Below are positions 36,772-48,228 of a DNA stretch of 64,000 bases, piece by piece. A program made the position numbers and the translations under genes. Location: the NCBI GenBank assembly GCA_025890175.1, contig JANPYM010000024.1, forward strand, positions 47,846 to 111,845, in the 5' to 3' direction. Each line of letters starts with the position of its first letter. Position 1 is the first letter of the stretch. The notes below the pieces were generated by a model. It worked only from the letters and a program-made list of their open reading frames with translations. It ran no database searches and was not told the origin of the DNA. This DNA is from Ciborinia camelliae (taxonomy: Eukaryota; Ascomycota; Leotiomycetes; Helotiales; Sclerotiniaceae).

Positions 36772-39700
36772 ACTCCGAGTCATATGCAAAGTCAAAGGAG
36801 TCCGGCATTTCGGGATATGATATGACATGTGGGTTTATATTTCTATACCACTTGTAGTACAGGTTTATCTGTTTATCTATCTTTCTATCTATTTATTTAC
36901 CTGGAATATAGGAAAGAGAAAATAGAAAATAGAAATTTAGGGAGCTCACTTCTGAGGGGGTAGGGAGTAAGGAGGAATTAGGGGGTAGCGGGATTAGCTT
37001 TATTATATCGTATGGTATTCTGATGCGGATGCAGATGTAATGCGGATGCGTGGTGAGTTTTCTAGATTTGGGATTTCGTTTGGATTTATTGGTATATGTT
37101 TGTGGTTTTGTGGTTTTGGGGGAATGAGGATGAGGTATATAGTATCACTACCTACCTACCTACCTTATGATATCTAGATAGATAAGGCAAAGCAAGGTAA
37201 GGCAAAGTAATATGAGATGAGAATAAGATGAAGATGGTTGATATTATACTAAAACATAACATAACATAACATAACATAATATTCTGGCTCTTGTATCTTA
37301 CAATACCTAATAAGTATCTAGAATCCGGAATCCATAGTCCAAGTGCCAGATTGCTAGTGCATTTCGGTTGGTACAGTATCGCCAGGAGAAATCCATACCT
37401 ATGGTGTATACCTCATTTTTATGGAAAGTTCAGGGTTCTGTCCTGTTCTGTTCTATTTTATTTTATTTTATACATACATCATTGATTATTAATAAAATAA
37501 TAAAAGAATATTGTAATATCTATGCAACGAATTGCTAATTCATAATGCAACTGTAGTAATCCATTCATTCATTCTTCACAATGATAAATACCTACCTATC
37601 TACCTATCTACCTATGTACGTACCTATATAATATACTTCGGTTGGCCCCTGACTCGTATATTGGTACAATTTACAATAAGGGGGAAGGGCGGTGAAGCGG
37701 GGGGTGGGGGGTGGAGAATCTATCCATCCACTCTACATACCGAGTACTCGACTCCATATGAATATATGAATGAATACCAGTGGATGTTTTTTGGTTTTTG
37801 CTATCAATACTATATCGGTATTGTATAGTATGGGATAGGAGTTTGTAGATGGGTGTAGATTATTTTATTACTATTTGTTACTGGTATGTACTTTGATGAT
37901 GGATATTTCCGGTAGTAAATTTGAATAACTAGTTGTAGATTATTACGTTGAATTTCGAAAGTGCGTTACGAATGTGTCGTTCGTGATATTGAGTGTAGGT
38001 GGGATTCATGAGGGTGATGTTATATCATTTAATACCTACTATGTATCTGTATGAGGGTAGGGGCATTATACAGATTTCTCCATAATGTTTAATTTGAGTT
38101 ACAATGTTCAAGTGGTATAGAGTAAGTGTATCCTCGCTCATGCTGGAGATATCAAATAAATATTCGGCATAGCAAACCGTCGAGGAAATTGCATGAAAAT
38201 CGATATATGGAGAGTGGCGTGAACTGATTGATGAATGTTATTACAACATTTGAGAGTAATACAAACCGTACTATTATATTAATCACTGGCGTAACAGATA
38301 TTACCAGAAATGCGGAAGTCAATGATATTATACCCATGGTTCTAATATTCCATCACAACTATCATGCATCCGTCACTCTAGCTCTCAGATTGGACCGTAT
38401 CTCATCACATCGCACAAGAAAAAAGTATGAAATATACATCGATGCACAGCATAGGCCGCCCGACACAGGTTCATCAATGTAAAAGAGTGGCACAAGCTCT
38501 GTCTTTATCCACCTGCATGTGAACCCACGAGTTGATCGAAAGATAAAACGAGCCAATAGTGGAACGAAAATCTTGTCCCGAGTATCGAGAGCGATGCATA
38601 AAAATTCTCTACTGTGAGCACAGCATAATCATTAATGCAATATGCAATATGCAGTATGCAAGATAGACAGGTGCACGGATTCATCGGTTGCTCGGTGAGA
38701 GTCACACAAATAAATGGTCTGACTTATTCGCCCCCGTACTGCGCCTGAAGCTTGAATCGCGCATTGCCGAGAGTGGGTTACTCGTACATGCCATGTGGAA
38801 GGAAGTGAGCTGCGCGGAATGTGGCGAAGTGAAGGGAAGATGGGGTTGTACGAATCGGTGCCTTTCTCATGCATCTTGAAAGCCTTCATATGATGTCGGT
38901 ATAGTGTATGGAGAAGATGCCTGTCCGACTATTGTCTGCGAACATTGTGACCAGGCTGCTTGTATACATTAGTCTTTTGTGTCACTATCGAAATCCGATT
39001 CGTCCGTTTGATCATTAGTGAGTTCACCCGCTGTACCTTAGCTCATATCCCTCCTCGTAGTGTACATGCCGTGAAGTACCGTCGTCGTCGCGGGCGCGGT
39101 GCAGTATTGTACTATATATGCGGGCAAGGTATTCGGTAACTCGGCTCTGGAAGGGTTTGAAGGAAGGCTCACAAAATGATCCGAGAGTTAAAAATGAAAG
39201 GCTGGGGATAGATGATATGACCCCCACGGTACTGTGCAATAGTTCACGAAGAATGGATCCATTTGAATGTCGATTTGACTAGGTGGATATTGGTCATGGC
39301 TCACTAGTGGTAGGCCAAAGCGAGCCAAAGTGGAGGAAGATGCACGGGTATTCTGGCAGGTAGATTAGTTAGGATATCAGTCCAAGATTGTCTTTCGTAT
39401 GCAGTACTTGCGGAAGTTCTTGCGGCAGGAGCGGATATTACGGAGTGAGAATGGTTAAGTGGATTGAAGATGGATAGAGATACCCGTGTCTAGACGACAA
39501 TATTCAACATATTATCCCCGAGTGGGGTGGTCGGAGAAAAAGTGACGAACTTTGGAGAATAATAAGATGATGTGATGAATATCCTAGCCTCTGTCCCAGC
39601 AACGAGTGCTTGAAGCGGGGCTACTCCGCAAGGGTGATTGTTTACTTGAAGAAACGTTCTAGAGGGAACGGTTTAAAACTAAGATGTTCGGCAAGCCGGA

Positions 39701-41152
39701 ATGAACTTCAACTTGAGTGGACTAGACTAGAGATGCGAGTTTTGAGGCTAGTACATACTAGGCAAGCGACATCAGTGTGTCTCAATGTGGATATATGTGA
39801 TCTAAGCGACCGTAATCCTTGAAAATCATGGAGAAGGCTTTTGTGGAACCATTTTAGAAGTCTTATTGGAGCAGAGTTGCGAATGGAGAATTAGGATAAA
39901 TAGGAAAGATCAAGAGGTAGGTAGCCGAGGAGCGACCTGAGGCAATACCATCTAAACTCAAGTATCTCATTTCCCACTAAACCTTATAAACTAGGCTGTC
40001 GGAGATTGGGGGAATCATTAAAGTGGATGGTGGATTGAGGAGATAGACCATATATGGTTAGAATTTGGGGGAGTAATAAAAGTGGACTTTAAATTGAGGG
40101 GGGGAGGTGGACCACAGATGGTTAAAATTTAGATGTAGCAAATACTCAGAATGGAACTCAGTTCCGAAAGGAATACCTCATGTGGACCTTGGCACTTGAC
40201 ACTTGTCATGCGGCCAATTCTTTGAAGGGAATAGATCCAATGGGATTGATGTTGCAGTGGAGGACTTTTGGCTACCGGCCAGCTCTATACAACTGAAGTC
40301 CGTAATGTAGCAGTGAGAAATCTGGGTCGGCTCGGTATAACGGCTTTCATTTTTTGCCCATGGTTGGTTGAAATTTCGGGGGTAATTTTCCACGGAAATA
40401 AGAGCTCAAGGCAACTAGGCTTAGAATATACCGTACAAGGTAGGAGTTGGTGACCCGGTGCCTTGATCTTTTTGCTCTTATCATATTTGGATACTACCCA
40501 CGACTTCGATACTCAAACACGAAGTGTCAACTAAATCGTTGCATACCTTAGCCCACAAACTCCGCCGAGTCTTGGTTCCCAGCATTTGAGGTGTGAGTAT
40601 GTACATATCTTAGTGCTTAGCAAAATGATGAAGCAGCAGCTGAATGGAATACTCCAAAATCCATGTCTCATATCTTAGCATCAATGGTGCGAATTTGAGG
40701 TGGTAGGTATCATGGTACATGTAAAGTCGTATACTGGCCTTCCATCAGGCTCCTCCAATACGCACAAGTTGTACAAATGGCCTATGAGAACCATACAACA
40801 CATGGATTATTATTACACAGACAAGCTCCAAGACTTTGCTTTGCATGTGAAGTTAGAGGTAGGAATGCGTATGTATGTGTGTACAACTTCAGAAGTCATC
40901 AACGCAACTCCAGTCAAAGAATAAGTGGAGAAAGCAAATGTATCATTCCAGGCATGTAAGTAGAACTGTACAAAACTTCAAAAGACTTCAGCTAGGAACA
41001 TCATATGTGGTGATGAACTCTGGGTTATAATTGTGAAGATATATCGCATTTGATTGGGAAAGATGATCCTTTGTTGGCTAGCTGAGAATTCCTCGTACTT
41101 ACAGGGAGCTCAGGGAAAGACAAAATTTGAAATCAAAGTAAGACACTTTTCG
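36772..41152. other. Gene-poor intergenic region
   Basis: No supported gene. Contains AACAT repeats near 37252-37280, a CCTA tetranucleotide tract (about 37588-37625), a G-rich stretch near 37680-37712, and an imperfect tandem duplication at 40005-40130. Short frames on both strands have no recognisable domains. Confidence 0.5.
40005..40130 (+). repeat. Imperfect tandem duplication, about 60-bp unit
   Basis: Two adjacent units share TTGGGGGA, AAAGTGGA, ATTGAGG, GACCA and ATATGGTTA/AGATGGTTA blocks in the same order. The first runs from about 40005 to 40063, the second from about 40064 to 40130. G-rich on the plus strand. No coding potential. Confidence 0.55.
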
Positions 41153-41392
41153 TCACATCCCAGCCAGCCTAAAGGCTCGTCCCATACCCACATAAATTTC
41201 GGTCGGCGGCAGGAATATCAATAAACGTTGGGCAGGGAAGTAGAAGCATCCCGACGAAACGGGACAGAATTCGGCATCACCCGATGTCTTTCCGTTGTTG
41301 TTAGTGAACCTTGTGCAGATATTGATTGGGATAGGGTTAAATGCGACAGATGATGGTAGGATTGGAATGAACAGGGAAATGTAGAAAAGCAT
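41153..41392 (-). CDS. Possible small secreted protein, 79 residues (uncertain)
   Basis: From the ATG at 41392 the frame begins with a convincing signal-peptide profile (MLFYISLFIPILPSSVA, likely cleavage after SVA). It then has 62 residues with three Cys (ICTRF, EFCPV, SGCFY). The same frame is open upstream to 41464. A competing ATG in another frame (about 41430) has a better start context. No family recognised, and an odd number of Cys argues against a simple disulfide-bonded effector, although a further exon could follow. Hypothetical. Confidence 0.25.
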   Translation of the reverse strand: MLFYISLFIPILPSSVAFNPIPINICTRFTNNNGKTSGDAEFCPVSSGCFYFPAQRLLIFLPPTEIYVGMGRAFRLAGM

Positions 41393-42687
41393 GCAATGGT
41401 ATGACTTAGAGCATGGGCCATGGCCAACAAGGTACAGCCGGAGGATATACGTGCGAATGATCATCGATTGATGCAGATTTTCCTTGTATCTTGACTGTGA
41501 TGTCCATGTAACATCTATATTCGTATCGCCCCTGCATATATGCCTGTATGGAGAGACGGATCTTTTGGTCTAAGGCGGCAATAGTATTTGACATACCAGC
41601 ATTACAAATTGAGTTCAATGACTTAGTAAGTAGATGTGTTCTTTTGAAGTGCGTGAAATTCTAGATTGTAGTCTATACAAGCGGGGAATATGTAGGGCAG
41701 CCAAGAGCCGGTACGTGCTCTGCTAGATCGAGTTATACACACGGGCGATATGTGTAATGTATGGCGTGAGGAATGAGGGGTTAGCTAATATATTCTGTCC
41801 TAAAGGAGGGGAACGTTTGAATGGAAGGTGAGAAAGCATTTATTTGCGAGATGAGGGGAAAAGGGGACTAGACTCGCCTTGTGTTCCGCAGTAATCAATC
41901 CTCTTTATCTTCCAACTTTCCCATAATATAATCATTGATAATATGGCTGGAGAAAACGAGAGAACTAGCACGTTTTTGACTCTTGACATTTAAACTAAGA
42001 GGACCAGTGAAATTACTGACATGCAGCAGTACCCATACTCGCGTAGTATCAGGAGTCCCTACTATATGTGCATGCAATATACAAAGATGAAGCCACATGA
42101 CTTTAATTTCCTTCTTGTAAGAATTGTTTGCTCCATTGACCAATTACATGAGGAAAATCTTCATTAATTAGAAAATCTATCATTTAATTTTTATCAACCC
42201 TTCCTGCTTTATCTTTCCCACACATCATGTGTGCCTTGAATTCACCTGCATATGTTCGGTGCATGTGTAACGATGCTTGTTTCCTTCCGATATCAGGAAT
42301 GGTGGTAGTAAATAATGAGCTTAAGTGAAAGAGAGGCAAAGTAAAAACGACAGTGGATCCTAATTGCGGGATCGATGTTGGGACCAATTAGAAACGTCCA
42401 GGAGGAGCATAGAAAGTTGGAGGGGTTGATGACGACTGAAGCCTCCACTTCTTCTCACCGCTGTAACTTGTAAGCAACGCAGGGCAAGACAAGGGATGCC
42501 AAGGCATGAAACCCCTGTTTGGTGCTTTTCTTGCGCATGCGGGATGTCGGTGATTTTCAATAATCGTGTGGAGAAATGAATTAATGAAACAGGCAACTTT
42601 TGATATCTGGTGATATAACCCCCAAATTATCTTAAGATGCTGGGCGTAGAATTCAGGAAGGATCTACTGTTGCCTTACGTTAGATGT
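41393..42687. other. Intergenic region, no gene identified
   Basis: No ORF with a recognisable product. Short minus-strand frames (41895-42143, 42184-42387, 42360-42596) have no shared frame, splice signals or domain. The end of the stretch carries the TATA-like element of the micro-ORF that follows. Confidence 0.4.
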
Positions 42688-42929
42688 AAGTATATATATC
42701 GACAGGACTCTTTTGCGAAAAAGAGTTTTGAACATCAAACTTCGAAAAGTCCATCTTCCTCTGCTGCATCGAACAAATCCAAATTTCAGCCCCAAATTTC
42801 AGCCCTATATCACCAAACGATCAATCAGTCCAAGCCTAACGAGCAGCCCCTCATTCTCATCCAAAACCTCCAACCTCTCATACAAACCTCTTATCGTACC
42901 GAATACAACTGCTTTGACAGTATATTACA
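42688..42929 (+). promoter_or_regulatory. Core promoter and leader of the Cys-rich micro-ORF
   Basis: A TATATATAT box at about 42692-42700 is followed by roughly 200 bases of C/A-rich sequence (AACATCAAACTTCG..., CCTCTGCTGCATCG...) like a fungal 5' UTR, leading to an ATG in strong context. Another frame is open across this stretch (42713-42943), as expected for low-complexity leader DNA. Confidence 0.35.
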
Positions 42930-43046
42930 ATGGCTGTCATTGAGTTCACCCCCATTGTTAATGGTTGCTGCCCACAATGCTGCAAGGAAGAGCAGTATGG
43001 CGATCACGATTATTGTGGTTGGTGCGAAGTTACAGACTGCCTCTAG
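42930..43046 (+). CDS. Cys-rich 38-residue microprotein, zinc-ribbon-like (candidate)
   Basis: ATG in near-ideal context (ACA-ATG-G), 38 codons to TAG. Seven Cys fall in the second half, with paired knuckles CPQC and CGWC 10 residues apart (NGCCPQCCKEE... YCGWCEVTDCL). CxxC-x(10)-CxxC is the layout of short zinc-ribbon domains, so metal binding is a reasonable inference. No signal peptide, so probably intracellular. A leader-like stretch and a TATA-like box lie upstream. It is far too short for ordinary gene callers. It might instead be one exon of a longer gene, though no good downstream donor was found before the stop. Confidence 0.4.
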   Translation: MAVIEFTPIVNGCCPQCCKEEQYGDHDYCGWCEVTDCL

Positions 43047-44009
43047 GTGGAATCAATCATCTCATCTCAGTGTAGGGTGATGAGGTTACACAAGAACGGA
43101 CCGGGACAGTGTGTTGTGCGTTTTCGAGAATTCTTTTGACAGGATCATGTCGGGGGCTTTCTCTTTGGGGCGATACTGGAAATAAGGCGTCAGAGCAGGT
43201 ACATGGAATAATACCCGACCATTTGGGTGTTTGGGAACGGACGGGTTGGGTTGTTTGGCATGGGTTGGGTTGGAATTGGGAATCGGATTGGTTGATGGCG
43301 ATATTCTGGTTGCACACTGTTGGGGGTGGTGTCGGAGTATTTGTTAAGCTGGTGGAGTGGTGTGCGTGCTATTGAAAGGCCATTGGAATTGAAATGCTTG
43401 TTCCTGCGTGTTTGCGATATGGTTTTTCTTTTTTTCATGTGGCTTCCGGGAACCGCTGTAAGTAAGATGAATTATAGTGCGCAGGGCTGTGATGCAAATC
43501 TTTATGCAAATTTGCAGATTCTATCATGAAAAAATCCTTGCCTGTCGTGGTACACAAACATGATGACGGTACATCGCATCCAAGACTTCTAGAAGCTGAT
43601 GAATGCCGTGGCAGCCAGTCAGACTCCGGGTAGCATCCGAGCGGCAAAAGCTATATCGCAGCATACATGAAGGCGTCGTCACACAGTCTGAAGAAGGCCG
43701 ATTCGATTAATTTCTTTTGTTTGGGTACAGAAGTTTCAGCCTACTCGGTCATCACAGCCCAAGCAATAACTTTTTCATTCCTCCTTGCTCTCCGGAAATC
43801 CCATGTTTTGTGCTCTCTGCGCTCACATGTGATGGGCGACGTGGCAATTTGGAAGCCCTCCCTATGATCTTGTGATTTATCCCAGCGAACTGAAGACTCG
43901 AATATCCGGTGGAAGATTACTAAGCGTAAGGTTATCCAATACGAGCCGTGGATGATCCTGCGGTGGCTGCACTGGTTTGTGAACCTGGCAGAAGATAATA
44001 GAAAAAGAG
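43047..44009. other. Intergenic region
   Basis: A T/G-rich plus strand (43200-43380) gives long but unlikely frames rich in Trp and Gly. No gene supported. The first part may be the 3' UTR of the micro-ORF. Confidence 0.35.
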
Positions 44010-44414
44010 ATGACAGGTCATATATGGTGCTCCCGATTGTCGACACCCGATACTCGAAGAAGGACAAGAGAAATGTTTTGGGATGAATATGGTCGCAACA
44101 TGATGTTCAATGATTCCAGTTGGGAAAATGGCGTAAGCAAAAAAGGACAAAGCGCAACCAAAGAAAAGGATATATCCAACGACGATGACCTCGCAGAGAA
44201 AGGTACCGGTATGGGCAAGATACAAGATATTTTGACTTGGCTTAAGGAAAAAATGAAGTTGTTGATGATTTGGGAAAGGGGAGAAAGAAAAGGCGAAGGG
44301 GAAAATCGTCCAACGTTACACAAACAATTCTTTGCGGGCCCCTCATTCCATAATGTCATTAGCGTCACCATGATCCACCCATTTCTCAAACATACCTATA
44401 CGAGTCTAAGGTAA
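44010..44414 (+). CDS. Orphan 134-residue ORF (uncertain)
   Basis: ATG-initiated single frame with balanced, charged composition (KEKDISNDDDLAEKGTGMGKIQ, then LTWLKEKMKLLMIWERGERKGEGE, possibly a short amphipathic helix). No known domain, signal peptide or membrane span. A minus-strand frame covers the same bases but is hydrophobic and Ser-rich, as shadows usually are. No intron signals were needed. It could be a lineage-specific gene or chance. Confidence 0.3.
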   Translation: MTGHIWCSRLSTPDTRRRTREMFWDEYGRNMMFNDSSWENGVSKKGQSATKEKDISNDDDLAEKGTGMGKIQDILTWLKEKMKLLMIWERGERKGEGENRPTLHKQFFAGPSFHNVISVTMIHPFLKHTYTSLR

Positions 44415-44699
44415 ACCAACACAAAGCAACATAACCAACATGTGAGGATTGAGCATGAAATTAAGTCTGGTGGATGAGGATCGAATCCGAATATCGTAAA
44501 GTCTCATTACTCATGATTTCTATTTGAGGAAAGAGACAGTTGTACAGACAGTCCAATGGCAAAAGTGGGGGTATCCAAATCTTCATTTCCAAATTCCAAT
44601 CCACCTTCCAGAATCTAACCTACATCCAATTCGATGCGGAACACGGTGCTACGAATATATGGTACGTGCTATTCACAGTTCAAGTCTCAGCATGATCAC

Positions 44700-45420
44700 C
44701 TTATACAACTTTAATGTAAGAGCAGCCTGTCACGACTAGAGATCCAGTACCGGTACTCAAATCAAGGGGAGATTGTACCGGCAAGACAACGATGTTATCA
44801 TTGACCGGAGAAGACACATTATTGAATGTTGTTCCGGAAGCAATTGTGCTGTTTTATGGTCAGTAGGTTGTCGGGCTAAAGGTAGAAGTCCCCGAGCCGG
44901 ATGTCTCACTGCTAGTGGCGGTCGAAGAGTTTCCGGTGGATGGTGGAAGGCACGGTTGTATAAAAGACGGTGGTTGGCGTCTTGATGGCAGTATGGACTC
45001 TGGAGGTTTCTAATAATAAGTTCCGAAATAGAAACGTCACAAGCCATTGAGATATTATCATTACATTCACCACTTTCCATTTTATAGGTTGAACCGCTTT
45101 CGACAGTCACTGTACTACGTACGACGTCAATCACCTTCTCGAATAGCGAGTTGCATTTCGTTTGGAATGATATCAATTCGTGCATACTTTGAACGGATGC
45201 ATTCTTACGAGATACCTATGTATAGACTATAATCTGTCCGATCTGCCAAATTCTCTGCAGTACAGAGCAGCCCCCTACGATTTCCAGTGCCATTCAGGTA
45301 CTCGTTGGATATTTTTCGGATCCAAAACACCAAGCGTTGAGTCAAATGTCTCACCTCCATCAAGGTTGGTTGTCATCAGAAAAGATGAATCAACAACATT
45401 TGGAGTTTCAAAGTTATGAA
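44700..45420 (-). pseudogene. Broken Ser/Thr-rich protein gene (probable)
   Basis: On the minus strand three protein-like stretches occur in succession, in shifting frames and broken by stops. About 45420-45275 reads VDSSFLMTTNLDGGETFDSTLG and runs to a TAG. About 45185-45030 is open and contains STVTVESGSTYKMESGE. About 44990-44700 reads STGNSSTATSSETSGSG, then has TGA and TAA four codons apart, then continues in the same frame as NSTIASGTTFNNVSSP. The Ser/Thr-rich repeats resemble fungal cell-wall or GPI-anchored stalk regions. No domain is intact and the family cannot be named. Chance similarity to low-complexity sequence is the main alternative. Confidence 0.35.
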
Positions 45421-46566
45421 CACTTCCCAACGAATGAACACGTCTCAATGAATGACCACATTATGCTTGAAGGAAAGAATGGGGATGCAAACTCCGAAGG
45501 GATATATAAAGTTGGATGCGTTCCTAAGTTTTAATTTGGTTCCGATATATTGTACTTATGAATCTCGGTCCCAACCTATTCTGAAAATTTTCACTCACTG
45601 TTGGAACCACATTACCATCACCCAAATTTATCTCCTCCATCCCGTCTTTCCACATTCCGATCTTTACTTTCTGGACAATTCAACAGTACCTATTGAACAG
45701 ATAAGATGACCGAACGCCAGTAGTATATCCATACCTGTCCCTCCCAAAGCACCTATCAACTTCACAACATCAGAATGGAATTTATACATCGCACCAAGAT
45801 GCCTTCAAACTGTCAAATATATTGATCTTCATGAACTTGTTCATGAACACAGTCGATGACCCCAAGCGGCGAGATTCACGCGCATACACAACAGGATATA
45901 AAACTTCCCGAGTCAACTTCATGCATGAAAGATGTTATGATGAGGATATTACGACTCAGAATCACTTATTACAATATACTTATCCATCCTACCCATCGCC
46001 CATTTTAATTCACGGCCGGCTGATATGTACTGTAAGTACTTCAAGCCAGAAGGGTGAAGCTTTCTTCAGCGTCGGAAACATTTATCATATAATTATATAT
46101 AAAGTGATCCGGATTAATTAATTCACTCTTATAGAAGGCCTCTCTCAATTTTAGTTTTAGAAAAGTATATGACTCGAATTTAGAAAAATCTATCAATTAT
46201 ATTGACAAAATCACATCGTATATACAAATTATTTATTCGAACAAACGCGGATATAGAATCATATTCAAAAGGCTCTCTTGATGAGATGACACTTTTTTAG
46301 ACTTTTTGAAATTTTTGTCAAATTGTCGAAGTTACCGCTGATATAGAATTCCGCTGGAGAGACTTGCTCTCTATAAAAAATCAAATAAAACCCCAAATAA
46401 AACCAAATGAAAAACCAAAACGCTGTTTCTTTTTTTTTGAAAATCTTTAAATTCTTTTTGTAAAACATTGAAATAAACGCTGATTCAATCTTGTGTCCGC
46501 GCGGTGGTAAAGCTCATGAACCCCTGTATACATTCCAACTTCCTAACATCTTGATTGATTTGATGT
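45421..46566. other. Intergenic region
   Basis: No gene seen. AT-rich towards 46.1-46.5 kb. Should hold the 3' UTR of the minus-strand gene that begins at 47970. Confidence 0.45.
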
Positions 46567-47970
46567 TCAAGAGAAATGAAATGTATAAAGAAAGGAGTCT
46601 GACTCTTGCGCACCCATTGCAAGAAGTTTTCTTCTTATATCAGCTATTTCTTTGAAAGAATGGTCAAATTCGAGATCTATTTGGCTTTGAATTCTGTCTC
46701 TCTCTTCTTTGAATGTATCGTTATCAGGGGACATTGCGATAGCCGATTCGATCTTTAGCATAGCTTTGTGAGTGCTCCTTCGATCTCCCATAAGTCGATA
46801 AGCCCTAGCTTCTAACCACAAAATTTCTGCCGCCTGGCTAGGAGTTGGTGTGAAACTCTCGAACTGTGTTGGTGCTTGGGCATGTGCTGCCATGGTTTTA
46901 ACCAGATCGAACTGCTCTTTAAGTTTGCGATTATTCTGGGATTTGTCTACTTCCATCATGGCGACAGCAATCTTTGCACGATGTAAACATATGCTGTGAT
47001 ACAACGGGCCCAGTTGATTCTCGAGCTCGGGTCCTTCTTTTTCGAAAAGCGCCATGAGCAACCTGTTGCTCTTATTCATCAGCACAGAGATTTTGTAATC
47101 GGCGAGGCAGAAATAGTCTTCGGCGTATCCGTAGCTGCCGCGAGAAACGTAGTCGCATGCAGTTTGCTTTAGTTGATGAAGGTCTCGCATTACGCTCTCG
47201 GCAGTCATGAGCGGCATGGGTATGCGTTCCACCAAAGCGTCTCGAGGGGTGTCGGTAGTATTGTCGTTGATGGTGATCTCCGAACCTTCTTGGGGGACAC
47301 GAGAGTATGGAGATAAGAAATGCTCTCTTAAGGCCAGTATAGGCTCGATCGAAAATGGACGAGCGTTACTGTTCTGTCCGAGGAAATCGACACCGTTACC
47401 AAGTGAAAGAAAAGGGTTTAGAAGCGTGATCTCATGCACTGTATTTGAACTCGAGTTTAACATGGCAGTGAACCATTGAGTTTGCATGATAGCAGCCAAA
47501 AGTCGATCCATATGGCGATGTAACACGAGGATCGAATGACAGATTCGTTCCTCCCATCTGCTACCTCCAATTGACGAGACTTTATGGCGCATAACACAAC
47601 CGTCAAAAATTCCACCGATTGGAACATCTTCTATGGGTATGTTCTTTTTGATACGGAGAATCGGTACTGTTGATAATTGAGCCATCTTGAGAAAGCCGAA
47701 GTTGAGACGTGTTCCCGTGACGAATTGGACTTCGACGAAACGATTCGTCATCGTCATGACATATTTCGCCTCGTCATGGATTTGATGGCAGGTTCGCAAT
47801 AGTTGAGGGTGGATATTGTGCTCATCCCCAACCCGTCTTTCGGACTCTGGCCCATCGGATAGTTCGGGATCTAGTACATCGCAGAGTACCATCTTATAGA
47901 TGTCATTACGGATCCCACCAGGGAGATCGAGGAAGCGGAAGTGATCCATGGAGGTGACTGATCGATCCAT
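46567..47970 (-). CDS. F-box/2EXR-like fungal protein, 467 residues
   Basis: Single-exon gene. Residues 10-75 (FRFLDLPGGIRNDIYKMVL ... PQLLRTCHQIHDEAKYV) match the layout of the fungal F-box-like 2EXR motif: a 'LP.EIRN.IY' helix, then a 'LLRTCRQI..EA' helix. Such motifs may recruit partners for ubiquitin ligases, but most family members are unstudied. The rest is helical. About 255-440 contains repeated helix pairs (CDYVSRGSYGYAEDYFCLAD, EILWLEARAYRLMGDRRSTHKAM) reminiscent of tetratricopeptide repeats, which is inference. No membrane span or signal peptide. Tandem repeats lie directly upstream of its start. Function unknown. Confidence 0.85.
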   Translation of the reverse strand: MDRSVTSMDHFRFLDLPGGIRNDIYKMVLCDVLDPELSDGPESERRVGDEHNIHPQLLRTCHQIHDEAKYVMTMTNRFVEVQFVTGTRLNFGFLKMAQLSTVPILRIKKNIPIEDVPIGGIFDGCVMRHKVSSIGGSRWEERICHSILVLHRHMDRLLAAIMQTQWFTAMLNSSSNTVHEITLLNPFLSLGNGVDFLGQNSNARPFSIEPILALREHFLSPYSRVPQEGSEITINDNTTDTPRDALVERIPMPLMTAESVMRDLHQLKQTACDYVSRGSYGYAEDYFCLADYKISVLMNKSNRLLMALFEKEGPELENQLGPLYHSICLHRAKIAVAMMEVDKSQNNRKLKEQFDLVKTMAAHAQAPTQFESFTPTPSQAAEILWLEARAYRLMGDRRSTHKAMLKIESAIAMSPDNDTFKEERDRIQSQIDLEFDHSFKEIADIRRKLLAMGAQESDSFLYTFHFS

Positions 47971-47987
47971 TGCTGTAAGTGATATAG

Positions 47988-48100
47988 CTGTGGTCGAGGT
48001 TGCGAAGGAGGATCGTAGGGTTTGTAATTGAAGTATATATTCAACTGTTGTCGAGATTGTGAGGAAGGTTCGTAGAGTTTGTAATTGAAGGATATATCGG
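47988..48100 (-). repeat. 57-bp tandem duplication upstream of the F-box-like gene
   Basis: Units 47988-48044 and 48045-48100 share CTG(T/G)TGTCGAG, TTGTGA/TTGCGA, TCGTAG.GTTTGTAATTGAAG in the same order. They begin 18 bp upstream of the ATG at 47970, so they occupy the 5' UTR or core promoter. Confidence 0.75.
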
Positions 48101-48158
48101 ATGTTAAAATCTGGTATGTATTGGAAAGTTTGATTGTAAGTTGGATGTTAAAATTTAT

Positions 48159-48226
48159 GGAATTGAAAGGGGAATTGAAAGGGGAATTGAAAGGGGAATT
48201 GAAAGGGGAATTGAAAGGGGAATTGA
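48159..48226. repeat. 12-bp tandem repeat GGGGAATTGAAA, over 5 copies
   Basis: Perfect 12-mer array (reading TTTCAATTCCCC toward the gene on minus), about 190-255 bp upstream of the F-box-like gene. Its regular spacing could present repeated protein-binding sites on one DNA face only loosely, since 12 bp is not a whole helical turn. Confidence 0.85.
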
Positions 48227-48228
48227 AT

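Noticed and set aside
36534..36857. ORFs of repeated IK (plus) and LI (minus)
   Set aside because: Translation artefacts of the AAAATC array, which has no stops in these frames.
42637..43080. 147-codon ORF overlapping the Cys-rich micro-ORF
   Set aside because: Ser/Gln/Lys-rich low-complexity translation of leader-like DNA, with no domain; it runs through the micro-ORF in another frame.
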